From Paratractidigestivibacter sp963611755 (GTDB taxonomy: Bacteria; Actinomycetota; Coriobacteriia; Coriobacteriales; Atopobiaceae), in the NCBI GenBank assembly GCA_963611755.1, contig CAVDTK010000014.1, forward strand, positions 1 to 24,487: a stretch of DNA of 24,487 nucleotides. The letters run 5' to 3'. Under the pieces are notes generated by a model. It had not been told where the DNA came from. It was given only the letters and a program-made list of their open reading frames with translations, and ran no database searches. Positions within the stretch are counted from its first letter, which is position 1. Every line of letters begins with the position of its first letter. The translations under genes and the position numbers were made by a program. Positions 13,391-21,980 of the stretch are shown here, piece after piece.

Positions 13391-14974
13391 CTACCCCTCC
13401 TGGATGACGCGCGCCAGGTTGCGGCGGCCGCGGTTCTGCGGGATGCGCAGCGTGAACGTGGTGCCGCGGCCCAGCTCGGACTCGACCAGGATGGTGCCGT
13501 TGTGCTTGTCCACGATCTCCTTGGTAAGCGACAGGCCCACGCCCAGGCCTCCGCTCACGCGCTCGCGACTCACGTCCGAGCGCCAGAAGCGCGAGAAGGT
13601 CTGCGGGATGTCCTCCTTGGCGATGCCGATGCCCGTGTCCTGGACAGAGATCAGCACGTCCTCGTGGTCGGTCTTGACCGAGACCTTGACGTAGCCGTCC
13701 GCGTCCGTGTAGCGCATGGCGTTGCTCATGAGGTTCACCACGGCCTCGCGGATGAGGTCGGCATCGATGTCGGCCATCAGCTCGTCTCGGCCCGTCTCGT
13801 TAATAAAGCGCAGGTGAAGGCCCTTCTCGTGGAACAAGGCGTGCTGAGAAGAAACCAGGCTCTTGATGAGGTAGACCACGTCGGTGCGCTCGGTCTTGAG
13901 GTCGGCGGTGTTGTTCTCCAGGCGCGACAGCTTGAGCATGGCATCCACCAGGCGAGACAAGCGGCGCACCTCGGAGGCCACGGTCTCGAAGTGCTCGTCG
14001 TCTGCGGGGAGGACGCCGTCCTGCATGGCCTCGACGGTGGCCTGCATGGCCATAAGGGGCGTGCGCAGCTCGTGGGCCACGTCGCCGGTCAGGCGGTGCT
14101 CGAGCTTGAGGTCGCGCTCCAGGGTGGTGGCCATGTCGTCGAACGTCTCGCCCAGCTGGCCGATCTCGTCGGTGCCCGAGACGCCCGAGCGGGCCGTCAT
14201 GTCGCCGTTCCTGATCTGCTTGGCCGTCGAGGTGATGCGCTGGATGGGCCGCGCCAGCCGCTTGGACGTGAAGAAGCCGATGACGCAGGCCAGCACGACC
14301 GCAATCGCGGCAGCCACGGCAACCGCGCCGTAGGAGTTGACCCTAAACGCGCTGTCAGACTTAGTGAGAAGAGCCTCGGACCCAAAGGCCCACAGGCGAA
14401 CGGTGCCCACGACCTCCCCGGACGGCCCCAGCACGTCGGCGGTGACCACGGCGTCGGCCGCCGTGGGGGCGCTCGAGGTCAAGGCCTGGCTGCTCGCGGA
14501 AGAAGAAACCTGCTCAGATCCCTTGACGTCGCGGTCGCCGTCCTTATCGGCAGAGGAAAGCGAGTGCTCCCAGGTGTCGTCGTAGAGAACCTTGCCGTTC
14601 TTGTCCAGGACCTGGACCCCAAGGTCCGGCGAGATGGACGAAGCCCCACGGGCCTCGCTTAAGACCTCGTCGTTCCACTCGCCGCCCGCCGCGGAATAGG
14701 CGGACGTCAGAGCCTCGGCCGTGGAATCGGCGAAGGTCTGCATGTTTTGCCTGGTGTAGGCCATGAACTGGTTTTCCCAGACAAAGGCCAAGACCATGAT
14801 GAAGATCACGGCCGTCATAAGCGACGTCAAGGCAAAAGCCAAGGTCATGTGGGTCGAGAAGGGCTGGGTCTCTTTAGGCTTGGGCTTGATGGTGCCCCAC
14901 GAATTACGAGACGAGGGCTGCCCCGAGCCCTCGTCCGAATCAACGTTCTTGCCTATGACAAAGCGTGCGGCCAA
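13391..14974 (-). CDS. Membrane sensor histidine kinase of a two-component system
   Basis: A 527-residue kinase paired with the response regulator upstream. The start is a TTG at 14974, 9 bases after the regulator stop, with AAGGA 6-7 bases before it; the first ATG (residue 43) would remove the cytoplasmic N-terminus right before the first helix. Membrane helices lie at about 44-66 and 215-236, enclosing an outside sensor region of 150 residues with a Ser/Ala/Asp-rich stretch (about 138-175). HAMP covers about 237-290, the dimerisation box contains H301 in GDVAHELRTPLMAM, and the ATPase domain shows NLMSNAMRYTDADG, QDTGIGIAKED, FSRFWRSD and GGLGVGLSL. All catalytic motifs are intact. The design matches MtrB/ResE/PhoR-like envelope sensors; the signal is not identifiable. 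Confidence 0.94.
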   Translation of the reverse strand: MAARFVIGKNVDSDEGSGQPSSRNSWGTIKPKPKETQPFSTHMTLAFALTSLMTAVIFIMVLAFVWENQFMAYTRQNMQTFADSTAEALTSAYSAAGGEWNDEVLSEARGASSISPDLGVQVLDKNGKVLYDDTWEHSLSSADKDGDRDVKGSEQVSSSASSQALTSSAPTAADAVVTADVLGPSGEVVGTVRLWAFGSEALLTKSDSAFRVNSYGAVAVAAAIAVVLACVIGFFTSKRLARPIQRITSTAKQIRNGDMTARSGVSGTDEIGQLGETFDDMATTLERDLKLEHRLTGDVAHELRTPLMAMQATVEAMQDGVLPADDEHFETVASEVRRLSRLVDAMLKLSRLENNTADLKTERTDVVYLIKSLVSSQHALFHEKGLHLRFINETGRDELMADIDADLIREAVVNLMSNAMRYTDADGYVKVSVKTDHEDVLISVQDTGIGIAKEDIPQTFSRFWRSDVSRERVSGGLGVGLSLTKEIVDKHNGTILVESELGRGTTFTLRIPQNRGRRNLARVIQEG

Positions 14975-14983
14975 AGCGTTTCC

Positions 14984-15694
14984 TTACTTGGCGTCGCCGT
15001 TCGGCGACTCGAAGCGGTAGCCAACGCCGTGGACCGTGTAGAGCCAGCGCGGGTTGCGCGGGTCGTCGCCCAGCTTGGCGCGCAGGTTCTTGACGTGGCT
15101 GTCGATGGTGCGCTCGTAGCCCTCAAAGTCGTAGCCCAGGACCTTCTCGACAAGCTCCATGCGGGTGTAGACGCGGCCCGGGTGGCGGGCAAGCGTGGTC
15201 AGGAGCTTGAACTCAGAGGCGGTAAGGTCGATCTCGGAGCCCTCGACCAGGACCTTGTGGCCCGAGATGTCGATGACCAGGTCGCCAAAGTCCAGGACCT
15301 CGAGCTGCGGCTCGGTCTCGGTGTGGGCGCGACGAAGCAGGGCGCGCACGCGGGCCACCAGCTCACGCGGCGAGAAGGGCTTGATCAGGTAGTCGTCAGC
15401 GCCAAGCTCCAGGCCGATGATGCGGTCCTCGACCTCGCCCTTGGCGGTAAGCATGATGATGGGCACGTTGGAGGTCTCGCGGATGGCGCGGCACACGCGC
15501 TCGCCGGAGAGCTTGGGAAGCATGAGGTCGAGAATGACCAGGTCAAAGGAGTGCTTCTCGAACTCCTCGACGGCAGACTGGCCGTCGCCCACGCCGCGGA
15601 CGATGTAGCCCTCGCGCTCAAGGTACGCCGCGACGGCGTCACGGATGGCCTTCTCGTCCTCGACCAACAAAATCTTTTTCTCGTCCGAAGCCAT
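14984..15694 (-). CDS. OmpR/PhoB-family response regulator
   Basis: A 236-residue transcription factor. The ATG at 15694 (MASDEKKILLVEDE) is chosen because AGGAGG lies 4 bases upstream and the family starts near here. Receiver domain about 5-120: the acidic pocket E12-D13, phosphoacceptor D56 in DLVILDLMLPKLSG, the conserved Thr in MLTAKGE and the Lys in LIKPFSPREL. The winged-helix DNA-binding domain (about 138-232) has the family motif LTASEFKLLTTLARHPGRVYTRMELVEKVLGYDFEG and RTIDSHVKNLRAKLGDDPRNPRWLYTVHGVGYRFE in shortened form here: RTIDSHV, NLRAKLG and VHGVGYRF. Such regulators bind two direct half-sites about 11 bases apart. It is the first gene of a pair with the sensor kinase. Confidence 0.96.
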   Translation of the reverse strand: MASDEKKILLVEDEKAIRDAVAAYLEREGYIVRGVGDGQSAVEEFEKHSFDLVILDLMLPKLSGERVCRAIRETSNVPIIMLTAKGEVEDRIIGLELGADDYLIKPFSPRELVARVRALLRRAHTETEPQLEVLDFGDLVIDISGHKVLVEGSEIDLTASEFKLLTTLARHPGRVYTRMELVEKVLGYDFEGYERTIDSHVKNLRAKLGDDPRNPRWLYTVHGVGYRFESPNGDAK

Positions 15695-15749
15695 GGGGCC
15701 TCCTTGGTGATCAACGTCTCTACGCACAGCGGTATCCCACCGCCACAAA

Positions 15750-15764
15750 GTAACCATAGTTTAC
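15750..15764. promoter_or_regulatory. Imperfect palindrome upstream of the two-component genes
   Basis: GTAACCATAGTTTAC has inverted ends GTAA and TTAC. It lies 56 bases before the response-regulator start and could be an autoregulatory site. On the minus strand a TAAACT (-10-like) overlaps it with a weak -35. Evidence is only the symmetry and the position. Confidence 0.3.
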
Positions 15765-15790
15765 CCCACGGCGCGGTCTATGAAACCCGT

Positions 15791-16996
15791 CTATAGGCTA
15801 AAGGTCCTCACAGTGACGGAAGCGGGGTAGCCAGTGTCGGGATCCTTAACCGTCGAGAAGGTCACAAAGGTAGAGTTCTCGCCGGATCTGGCCGGGTACT
15901 CGCCGTAGTCGACGGAGCGGTCGGCAGAGGAGAGGCCCGTGTAGGTCTGATTCTGCGCATCGACCACGAAGTACGAGGACTGGCTCTTGATGATGTAGGT
16001 CTGGCCGTTGCCCGCAGGGCACTCGGACGGCTCGCGATCGAGCTTGATGAAGTCGCCGTTGCGGGTGCCTATGTAGGTTCCCATCTGGCCGAGAAGCCCG
16101 CCCGTGCTGTAGCTCGCCTCGACCGAGATCAGGAACTTCTCGCCGATTCGGGTGGCGCGGAAAGGCTTGACCGAAGACGGCATGACAAGCTGGTCTACCT
16201 GGGTATTCAGGTCGTCAGAGACGGAATACGCGGTCACACCGTAGTAGGTGCCGGCGCTGGCGCGAACGCGAGGCGCCAGGATGACGCAGCCGCCCGAGAC
16301 GTTGGGCTTAGTGGCAAAGCGGCCCGGAGACTCGACCACGGACTTGGCGTCCGAGTCGCCGGCGGTCCAGACGTAGGCAAAGGAGTGCTCGGAGGTCTTG
16401 GAGCCGGTAAGCGAGGGCTGGACCTGCCAGATGACCTTACTGCCCGTCACCGCGAAGGGCGCCGGGTCGTAGTTGGAGTCGGCCTGCCACAGGGTCTTGA
16501 TCTCGCCCGAGATGGACCCCGCGGAGATTCGCGCAGCGTAGAGGGCCCACGAGCGCGAGGAAGTGTCGATCTCGGTCCAGGCATAGACGTTGTCCGAGCA
16601 GCGCACGTCGTAGATGACCGAGGTCGCGGCCGCGCCCATGGGGGTCGCCACCACCTCGAACAGCGTGCCGGACTCGAGCGAGAGCGCGCCGCCCTTGACC
16701 ATGGGAAGGGCCGACGAACCCGCGATCGTGCAGGGGATCCAGTTGCCCTCGGCCGGGCGCAGGACCGTGCCCAGCGGCAGGGTCCAGGTGTGCGTGGCCT
16801 GCAGCGTGGGGTCCACGTAGGTGTAGGAGTCCGTGATGCTGGTGGCGGAGTCGGAGTCCACGACCACCGGGTCCGTGTCGGTGGAGGTACTGCCCGACCC
16901 GGAGCAGCCGGCGATAACACCTACCGCCGTCGCGGCAACGGTGCCCGCGGCGGCGGTCTGGAAGAAGCGGCGGCGTGTGAGCTTGGGAAGCTTCAT
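15791..16996 (-). CDS. Tat-exported lipoprotein with beta-propeller-like sequence
   Basis: A 401-residue extracytoplasmic lipoprotein. The ATG at 16996 is chosen because MKLPKLTRRRFFQTAAAG then forms a standard twin-arginine signal (RRRFF at 8-12); an upstream start would add 15 basic residues. A lipobox VIAGC puts the lipidated Cys at residue 31, followed by a Gly/Ser/Thr/Asp spacer. The rest is beta-rich with repeated patterns such as VYAWTEID, KVIWQVQPS and FAYVWTAGDSD followed by Gly turns, typical of six- or seven-bladed propellers of the TolB type. The blade count is not determined. The ribosome site is poor. It lies 17 bases after the TSCPD gene and about 96 bases before the response regulator. 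Function is not known; a sensing or assembly role at the wall is an inference from position. Confidence 0.85.
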   Translation of the reverse strand: MKLPKLTRRRFFQTAAAGTVAATAVGVIAGCSGSGSTSTDTDPVVVDSDSATSITDSYTYVDPTLQATHTWTLPLGTVLRPAEGNWIPCTIAGSSALPMVKGGALSLESGTLFEVVATPMGAAATSVIYDVRCSDNVYAWTEIDTSSRSWALYAARISAGSISGEIKTLWQADSNYDPAPFAVTGSKVIWQVQPSLTGSKTSEHSFAYVWTAGDSDAKSVVESPGRFATKPNVSGGCVILAPRVRASAGTYYGVTAYSVSDDLNTQVDQLVMPSSVKPFRATRIGEKFLISVEASYSTGGLLGQMGTYIGTRNGDFIKLDREPSECPAGNGQTYIIKSQSSYFVVDAQNQTYTGLSSADRSVDYGEYPARSGENSTFVTFSTVKDPDTGYPASVTVRTFSL

Positions 16997-17012
16997 GCGG
17001 CGAGAAGCCCTG

Positions 17013-17333
17013 CTAGTTGGCTGCGGGAGCGGGCGCGGCAACGTCGCCGTCAGCCGCAGCGGCCTGCTCGGCCTGGATGTGCTCCATGGCCTGCAGCAGC
17101 GCCTGGGACATCTGGTCGGCGCAGGAGGTGTTCCTGGGGCCGCAGGTGTTGCCGCGAAGGATCTCGGCCACCTCGGTGGTGGGACGGCCCGCGACGAGCT
17201 TGCTGATGGCCTTGAGGTTGCCGGAGCAGCCGCCCTCGAACTCGACGTGCTCGATGGTCTTGCCGTCGTCGGAAAGGCCGATGTGGATCATGCGCGAGCA
17301 GACGCCGCGCGGCTTGAAATCAACTTGCTGCAT
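17013..17333 (-). CDS. TSCPD domain protein (TIGR03905-like)
   Basis: A 106-residue protein with the stand-alone TSCPD fold, the small Cys-rich domain also found at the end of vitamin B12-dependent ribonucleotide reductase. Cys residues C12, C36, C64 and C71 are placed as in the family, with FEGGCSGNLKAISKLVAGR and GNTCGPRNTSCADQ; the signature TSCPD reads TSCAD here. These Cys probably bind a metal. Residues 87-106 form an Ala/Pro-rich tail that is not part of the fold. Cellular role is unknown in all members I recall. It starts 30 bases after the purB stop and is probably in the same transcript. Confidence 0.93.
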   Translation of the reverse strand: MQQVDFKPRGVCSRMIHIGLSDDGKTIEHVEFEGGCSGNLKAISKLVAGRPTTEVAEILRGNTCGPRNTSCADQMSQALLQAMEHIQAEQAAAADGDVAAPAPAAN

Positions 17334-17363
17334 AGTAGTTTACCTGGTCTTTCTTGGGTGTTA

Positions 17364-18710
<1,347 letters not shown>

Positions 18711-18750
18711 GTAAGACCTCCCAGTTGCGCGGAAAAGCTAACAATCAGTC

Positions 18751-18781
18751 ATTCTAGCAGCCAAAACATGGCCGCCTTCAA
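18751..18781 (-). promoter_or_regulatory. Candidate purB promoter
   Basis: On the minus strand the extended -10 TGCTAGAAT (18759-18751) has TTGAAG (18781-18776) 19 bases upstream. The spacing is long, but an extended -10 tolerates a weak -35. It lies in the only non-coding stretch between purB and the membrane-protein gene upstream. Confidence 0.5.
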
Positions 18782-18805
18782 TTACACGGTATTCCTACTC
18801 GCCGC

Positions 18806-20191
18806 CTAATCGGCGCTCTTGCGAACCGCGTCGACACGGGTCGAGCTGTCGGTGTTCATGCTCATCGACTGGAAGCGGTTCTTCATGAAGGTGTCCGGGA
18901 AGAAGTCGCCAAAGAACTGCTCGATGGGCGTCTCGGGCTGCACGCCGCTCGCACGCATGTACCAGCAGTCCAGGCTGCCCAGCGTCATGAGGCCGTTCAG
19001 CAGCATGAGGACGGCCATCGCGGTGGTCAGGCTGTAGCGCAGGGTCCAAGGGATGACGTTGATGACCTTGAGCATGATGGGCAGGAAGAACTTGACCCAC
19101 ACCAGGCCCAGGATGCCCCAGATGATCAGGAACTGCGTGGCCGTGCGCCCGCCCGAGAAGACCGCCACCGGGTCGGGGATGCCAAAGAAGTTGTAGTCGC
19201 TGTAGTTCCAGGCGGTGATGCCGAAGGACGTCTCCATGAAGAAGGCCACGGCCCACTCGAAGGCGCCGCCCACGATGCCGGCGACCACAAAGGTGATGAC
19301 GGGGTTCTTGTTGTACAGGCGGTTGAGCGACAAGGTGACCAGCACCGCGCCAAAGCCGTAGATCGGCGAGAAGGGGCCAAAGAGCAGGCCCGCGCGGTCC
19401 TCATACTGGCCAAAGTCGACCACCGTCATGTGCCAGATGATCTCGAGCACCAGGCCCAGGATGCAGCAGACGAAGAACATCCAGAAGAGGTTGAAGAAGT
19501 CCACGCGGATGAAGCCCTTGCCGGAAAGGTCGCGGCCGAGCATGCCCTGAGCTGCGGCGTCTTTGTCGGCGGCAAGGCCGGCGGCGCGCTCGTCTCGGCG
19601 CTCGCGCACCAGGGTGGGGTCAAGGGCGACGCTAAAGATGATCAGGACGATGACCTCGAGCAACGTGATGACCGAGGTAAACGACGGGCCGGAGAGCATA
19701 TAGGAAAGCGCCAGCTCAACGCCCTTGCACCACATAAGGAAGCGCGCCCAGACCGCGGCCTTGCGGTGGACGCTTTTTCTCAGCGACTTGCCCAGCTTGA
19801 TCATGACGAATGCCGAGAAGAACGACAGGAGGAAGTCCGCGACCGAAAGGACGCTCGCCAGCGAGCCGTTGATCATCTCGCTGGCGATTACCGCCTGGCC
19901 ATTCAAGGCCACGAGCAGGCCGACGAGGCCGGTCAGGAGCACCAGGACGATCATGTCGAACCAACCGGCGAAGGTGAGCCAGCGGCCGTACCACAAGACG
20001 CCGCGGGCGAACTTGCCGTCCTCGTGGACCAGGACGCTGAAGGCCTTGTTGGTGAAGGCGTCGCTTACGGATTCGGGCGAGGCCGGGTCGGCCGTGGCCG
20101 CAGTTGCGGCAACCTCGGGCTTCTCGGCCCCTTCTAGCTGCGCCGCTGCCGCATCAGCCGCCACAGACGCCATGTTCTTCTCGTCAGACAC
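18806..20191 (-). CDS. Polytopic membrane protein with CmpB-type (putative ABC transporter type IV) domain
   Basis: A 461-residue protein. The start is the GTG at 20191 with GAGG 7 bases upstream; an ATG at residue 7 is possible. Residues 1-65 are hydrophilic, Ala/Glu-rich. Hydrophobic helices at about 76-97, 112-131, 150-165 and 172-190 form a first block, then a charged loop (193-228). A second block from about 232 carries the CmpB signature: FWMFFVCCILGLVLE, then EDRAGLLFGPFSPIYGFG (264-281), FEWAVAFFMET and WNYSDYNFFGIPD, followed by two more helices. The name of this family (PF06541) comes from a link to an ABC system, but transport has not been shown for most members and no ATPase gene is near. 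The extra N-terminal block is longer than in the minimal family. Divergent from the lipase-like gene. Confidence 0.85.
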   Translation of the reverse strand: MSDEKNMASVAADAAAAQLEGAEKPEVAATAATADPASPESVSDAFTNKAFSVLVHEDGKFARGVLWYGRWLTFAGWFDMIVLVLLTGLVGLLVALNGQAVIASEMINGSLASVLSVADFLLSFFSAFVMIKLGKSLRKSVHRKAAVWARFLMWCKGVELALSYMLSGPSFTSVITLLEVIVLIIFSVALDPTLVRERRDERAAGLAADKDAAAQGMLGRDLSGKGFIRVDFFNLFWMFFVCCILGLVLEIIWHMTVVDFGQYEDRAGLLFGPFSPIYGFGAVLVTLSLNRLYNKNPVITFVVAGIVGGAFEWAVAFFMETSFGITAWNYSDYNFFGIPDPVAVFSGGRTATQFLIIWGILGLVWVKFFLPIMLKVINVIPWTLRYSLTTAMAVLMLLNGLMTLGSLDCWYMRASGVQPETPIEQFFGDFFPDTFMKNRFQSMSMNTDSSTRVDAVRKSAD

Positions 20192-20320
20192 GTAAAGACC
20201 TCGCTTATTTGCTCGTTAAAGGTTGGGCTTGTGCAAGCCGTATCGTCGATATTCATCTATTATCAGCACATTCGCCGCCGCCGTGCGCGTTCATTCGTAA
20301 ATTGAAACCCGGGAGTTCCG

Positions 20321-21706
20321 TTGAAGAAGCCTCATCGCGCCAAAAGGGTCCTGCTGACCATCGCCGTCGTGCTTGTGCTGGCGGTCGCGTCGGTTGCCGT
20401 CCTGGTAGAGCACCGTATCCACCTGGCCGAGGCGGGCGCCGCCGACATCGGCACGCCCACCGCGCTAGAGCAGGTTGTCAATTCCAAGGACAACGGCGAC
20501 CGTTTTGAGGTCACCGCCCGCTACCAGAGCCTGGTTTCCGGTGACAATACCGTGAACGCGCCGTTTACCTGGGACGATCAGTGGTTCTTTGCCGATCCCA
20601 CCCAGTACAACCACGAGCTGGCGCAGGCCTCGATCATCTTGTCGAGCGTGGCCAACGCCGAGTCGGGCCACTACCAAGAGGGCAGCAACGTCCCCTCATA
20701 CATGGAGGACATCCTGGGCGAGCTGGGCTTTGAGCAGGCCTGCACCGCGTCGTACCGTTACCGCAGCGAGATCATCGACGAGATCGCCAACGTCTTCACC
20801 CCCACCGGCACCGACACCACGGCCTACACCATGGCGTCCAAGCACATCGAGAACCGCGAGACCGGCGAGAAGAAACTGCTGCTCATGGTGGCCATCCGCG
20901 GCAGTTACGGCACCGAGTGGCTTTCCAACCTGCGCATGAACCTGTCGGCCGGCATCCTTAACGGCGACGGGCTGATCGAGGGCGACCACAAGGGCTTCTC
21001 GCAGACCACCCTCGACGTGGTCGAGGCCATCTACACGTACCTGTACGCCTTGCAGGCCTCGACCGACCCGGACCTCACCTTCGACGATGTGGCCCTGTTT
21101 GTGTGCGGCCACTCGCGCGGCGGCGCGACGGCCAACCTGACCTGCGCTTACTTTGACCAGAACGACCTCGAGTGGAACGGCATCGACCCGTCGGTCTTCG
21201 ACGAGGACCCCATGCCCGGCTACATCCACCGCAGCTCGGTCTTTGGGTACGCCTTCGCGACGCCGCTGCTCACCAGCTCGACCGACTGCCACGAGAGCAC
21301 CTACGACAACATCTGGAACATCATGAACCCGGCCGACCTGGTGCCGCGCACACCGCTTGCGAGCTGGGGTTTTTCTCGCTACGGACACGAGCTGTGGCTG
21401 CCCGAGGCAGGCATGGACGGCTTTGACGAGAAGTTTTCCCAGGTCGAGGAGACCTTCAAGGAAACCGTGGGCTGCGACGACCAGAGCAACCCAGAAGACG
21501 TTAAGGACGTGGACCAGATCGTGAGCGATCTCGAGCAGGTCGCGCCCACGTTGGCCGATTTCCAGAACGTCGTGGGCGTGGTGCGGTCGCTGTGGACCAT
21601 CACGCAAGGCCACGACGTCGTGCGCATTGTCCACAGCCACGCGCCCGACCTCTACAGTGCCTGGATGATGTGCACCACGGCCAGCGACCTGCGTACGAGC
21701 CGCTAA
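20321..21706 (+). CDS. Membrane-anchored lipase-like alpha/beta hydrolase
   Basis: A 461-residue protein beginning at TTG (20321), with GGGAG 5 bases before. The first 8 residues are basic and a hydrophobic helix at about 9-28 is an uncleaved anchor or signal, so the enzyme faces outward. The nucleophile elbow is GHSRGG with S265 (H264 just before it), inside VALFVCGHSRGGATANLTCAYF; a likely acid residue is D339 in MNPADLVPRTPL, a pattern common in class 3-type lipases. A final His of the triad may be H374-H391 region; I cannot fix which one. The substrate is not known: lipid or ester hydrolysis is inferred from the fold. The 129 bases upstream are shared with the divergent CmpB-type gene and contain no convincing -35/-10 pair. 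Confidence 0.85.
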   Translation: MKKPHRAKRVLLTIAVVLVLAVASVAVLVEHRIHLAEAGAADIGTPTALEQVVNSKDNGDRFEVTARYQSLVSGDNTVNAPFTWDDQWFFADPTQYNHELAQASIILSSVANAESGHYQEGSNVPSYMEDILGELGFEQACTASYRYRSEIIDEIANVFTPTGTDTTAYTMASKHIENRETGEKKLLLMVAIRGSYGTEWLSNLRMNLSAGILNGDGLIEGDHKGFSQTTLDVVEAIYTYLYALQASTDPDLTFDDVALFVCGHSRGGATANLTCAYFDQNDLEWNGIDPSVFDEDPMPGYIHRSSVFGYAFATPLLTSSTDCHESTYDNIWNIMNPADLVPRTPLASWGFSRYGHELWLPEAGMDGFDEKFSQVEETFKETVGCDDQSNPEDVKDVDQIVSDLEQVAPTLADFQNVVGVVRSLWTITQGHDVVRIVHSHAPDLYSAWMMCTTASDLRTSR

Positions 21707-21712
21707 ACGGTT

Positions 21713-21752
21713 GCGCGCCCCCTCCCGCGCGGGCATGCGGGAGGGGGCGCGC
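21713..21752 (+). terminator. Perfect 16-base-pair hairpin after the lipase-like gene
   Basis: Bases 21713-21728 are exactly complementary to 21737-21752 (GC-rich, 8-base loop). No T run follows on either strand, so a simple intrinsic terminator is not certain. It begins 7 bases past the stop codon and its right arm overlaps the first 25-base repeat. Confidence 0.55.
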
Positions 21753-21773
21753 TCAAAAACGAGTGCATATTGG
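21749..21773 (-). repeat. 25-base repeat, copy 1 (inverted, diverged)
   Basis: Read on the minus strand it begins CCAATATG and ends TTTGAGCGC, exactly 25 bases. It matches copy 3 at 18 of 25 positions, with the conserved ends CCAA-ATG and TTGAGCGC. Confidence 0.5.
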
Positions 21774-21835
21774 TACTTTTTGAGGCTTTAGCGTCGCCGA
21801 GAATTTCTTCGCAGCTCATTTACCTGCAGTTTCTT

Positions 21836-21869
21836 AAAAATGGCCTTCCGCCGAAACGCGCGGAAGGCC
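21836..21869 (-). terminator. Terminator of argH
   Basis: GGCCTTCCGC (21842-21851) and GCGGAAGGCC (21860-21869) pair perfectly. On the minus strand the stem is followed by ATTTTTAAG. It lies about 110 bases past the argH stop, with two repeats between. Confidence 0.85.
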
Positions 21870-21878
21870 AAAATGGTG

Positions 21879-21903
21879 CCAACATGGCGCTTAAATTGAG
21901 CGC
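21879..21903 (+). repeat. 25-base repeat, copy 2
   Basis: CCAACATG then GCGC TTAAATTGAGCGC. Its last 17 bases (21887-21903) are almost palindromic: GCGCTTAA, centre A, TTGAGCGC, with one G-T pair. Confidence 0.7.
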
Positions 21904-21920
21904 CCTACCCGCTAAACCTA

Positions 21921-21945
21921 CCAACATGCGCCCAAAATTGAGCGC
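21921..21945 (+). repeat. 25-base repeat, copy 3
   Basis: CCAACATG, then GCGCCCAAAATTGAGCGC at 21928-21945, again nearly palindromic. It starts 42 bases after copy 2 begins and is in the same orientation. Confidence 0.7.
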
Positions 21946-21980
21946 ATCCGAAGGCCGCGGCCTAAGCCGGGCTTCGTGCC

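Noticed and set aside
13502..14662. A 386-codon plus-strand frame over the sensor kinase
   Set aside because: Shadow of the histidine kinase; its translation is His/Val/Leu/Arg rich and without domains.
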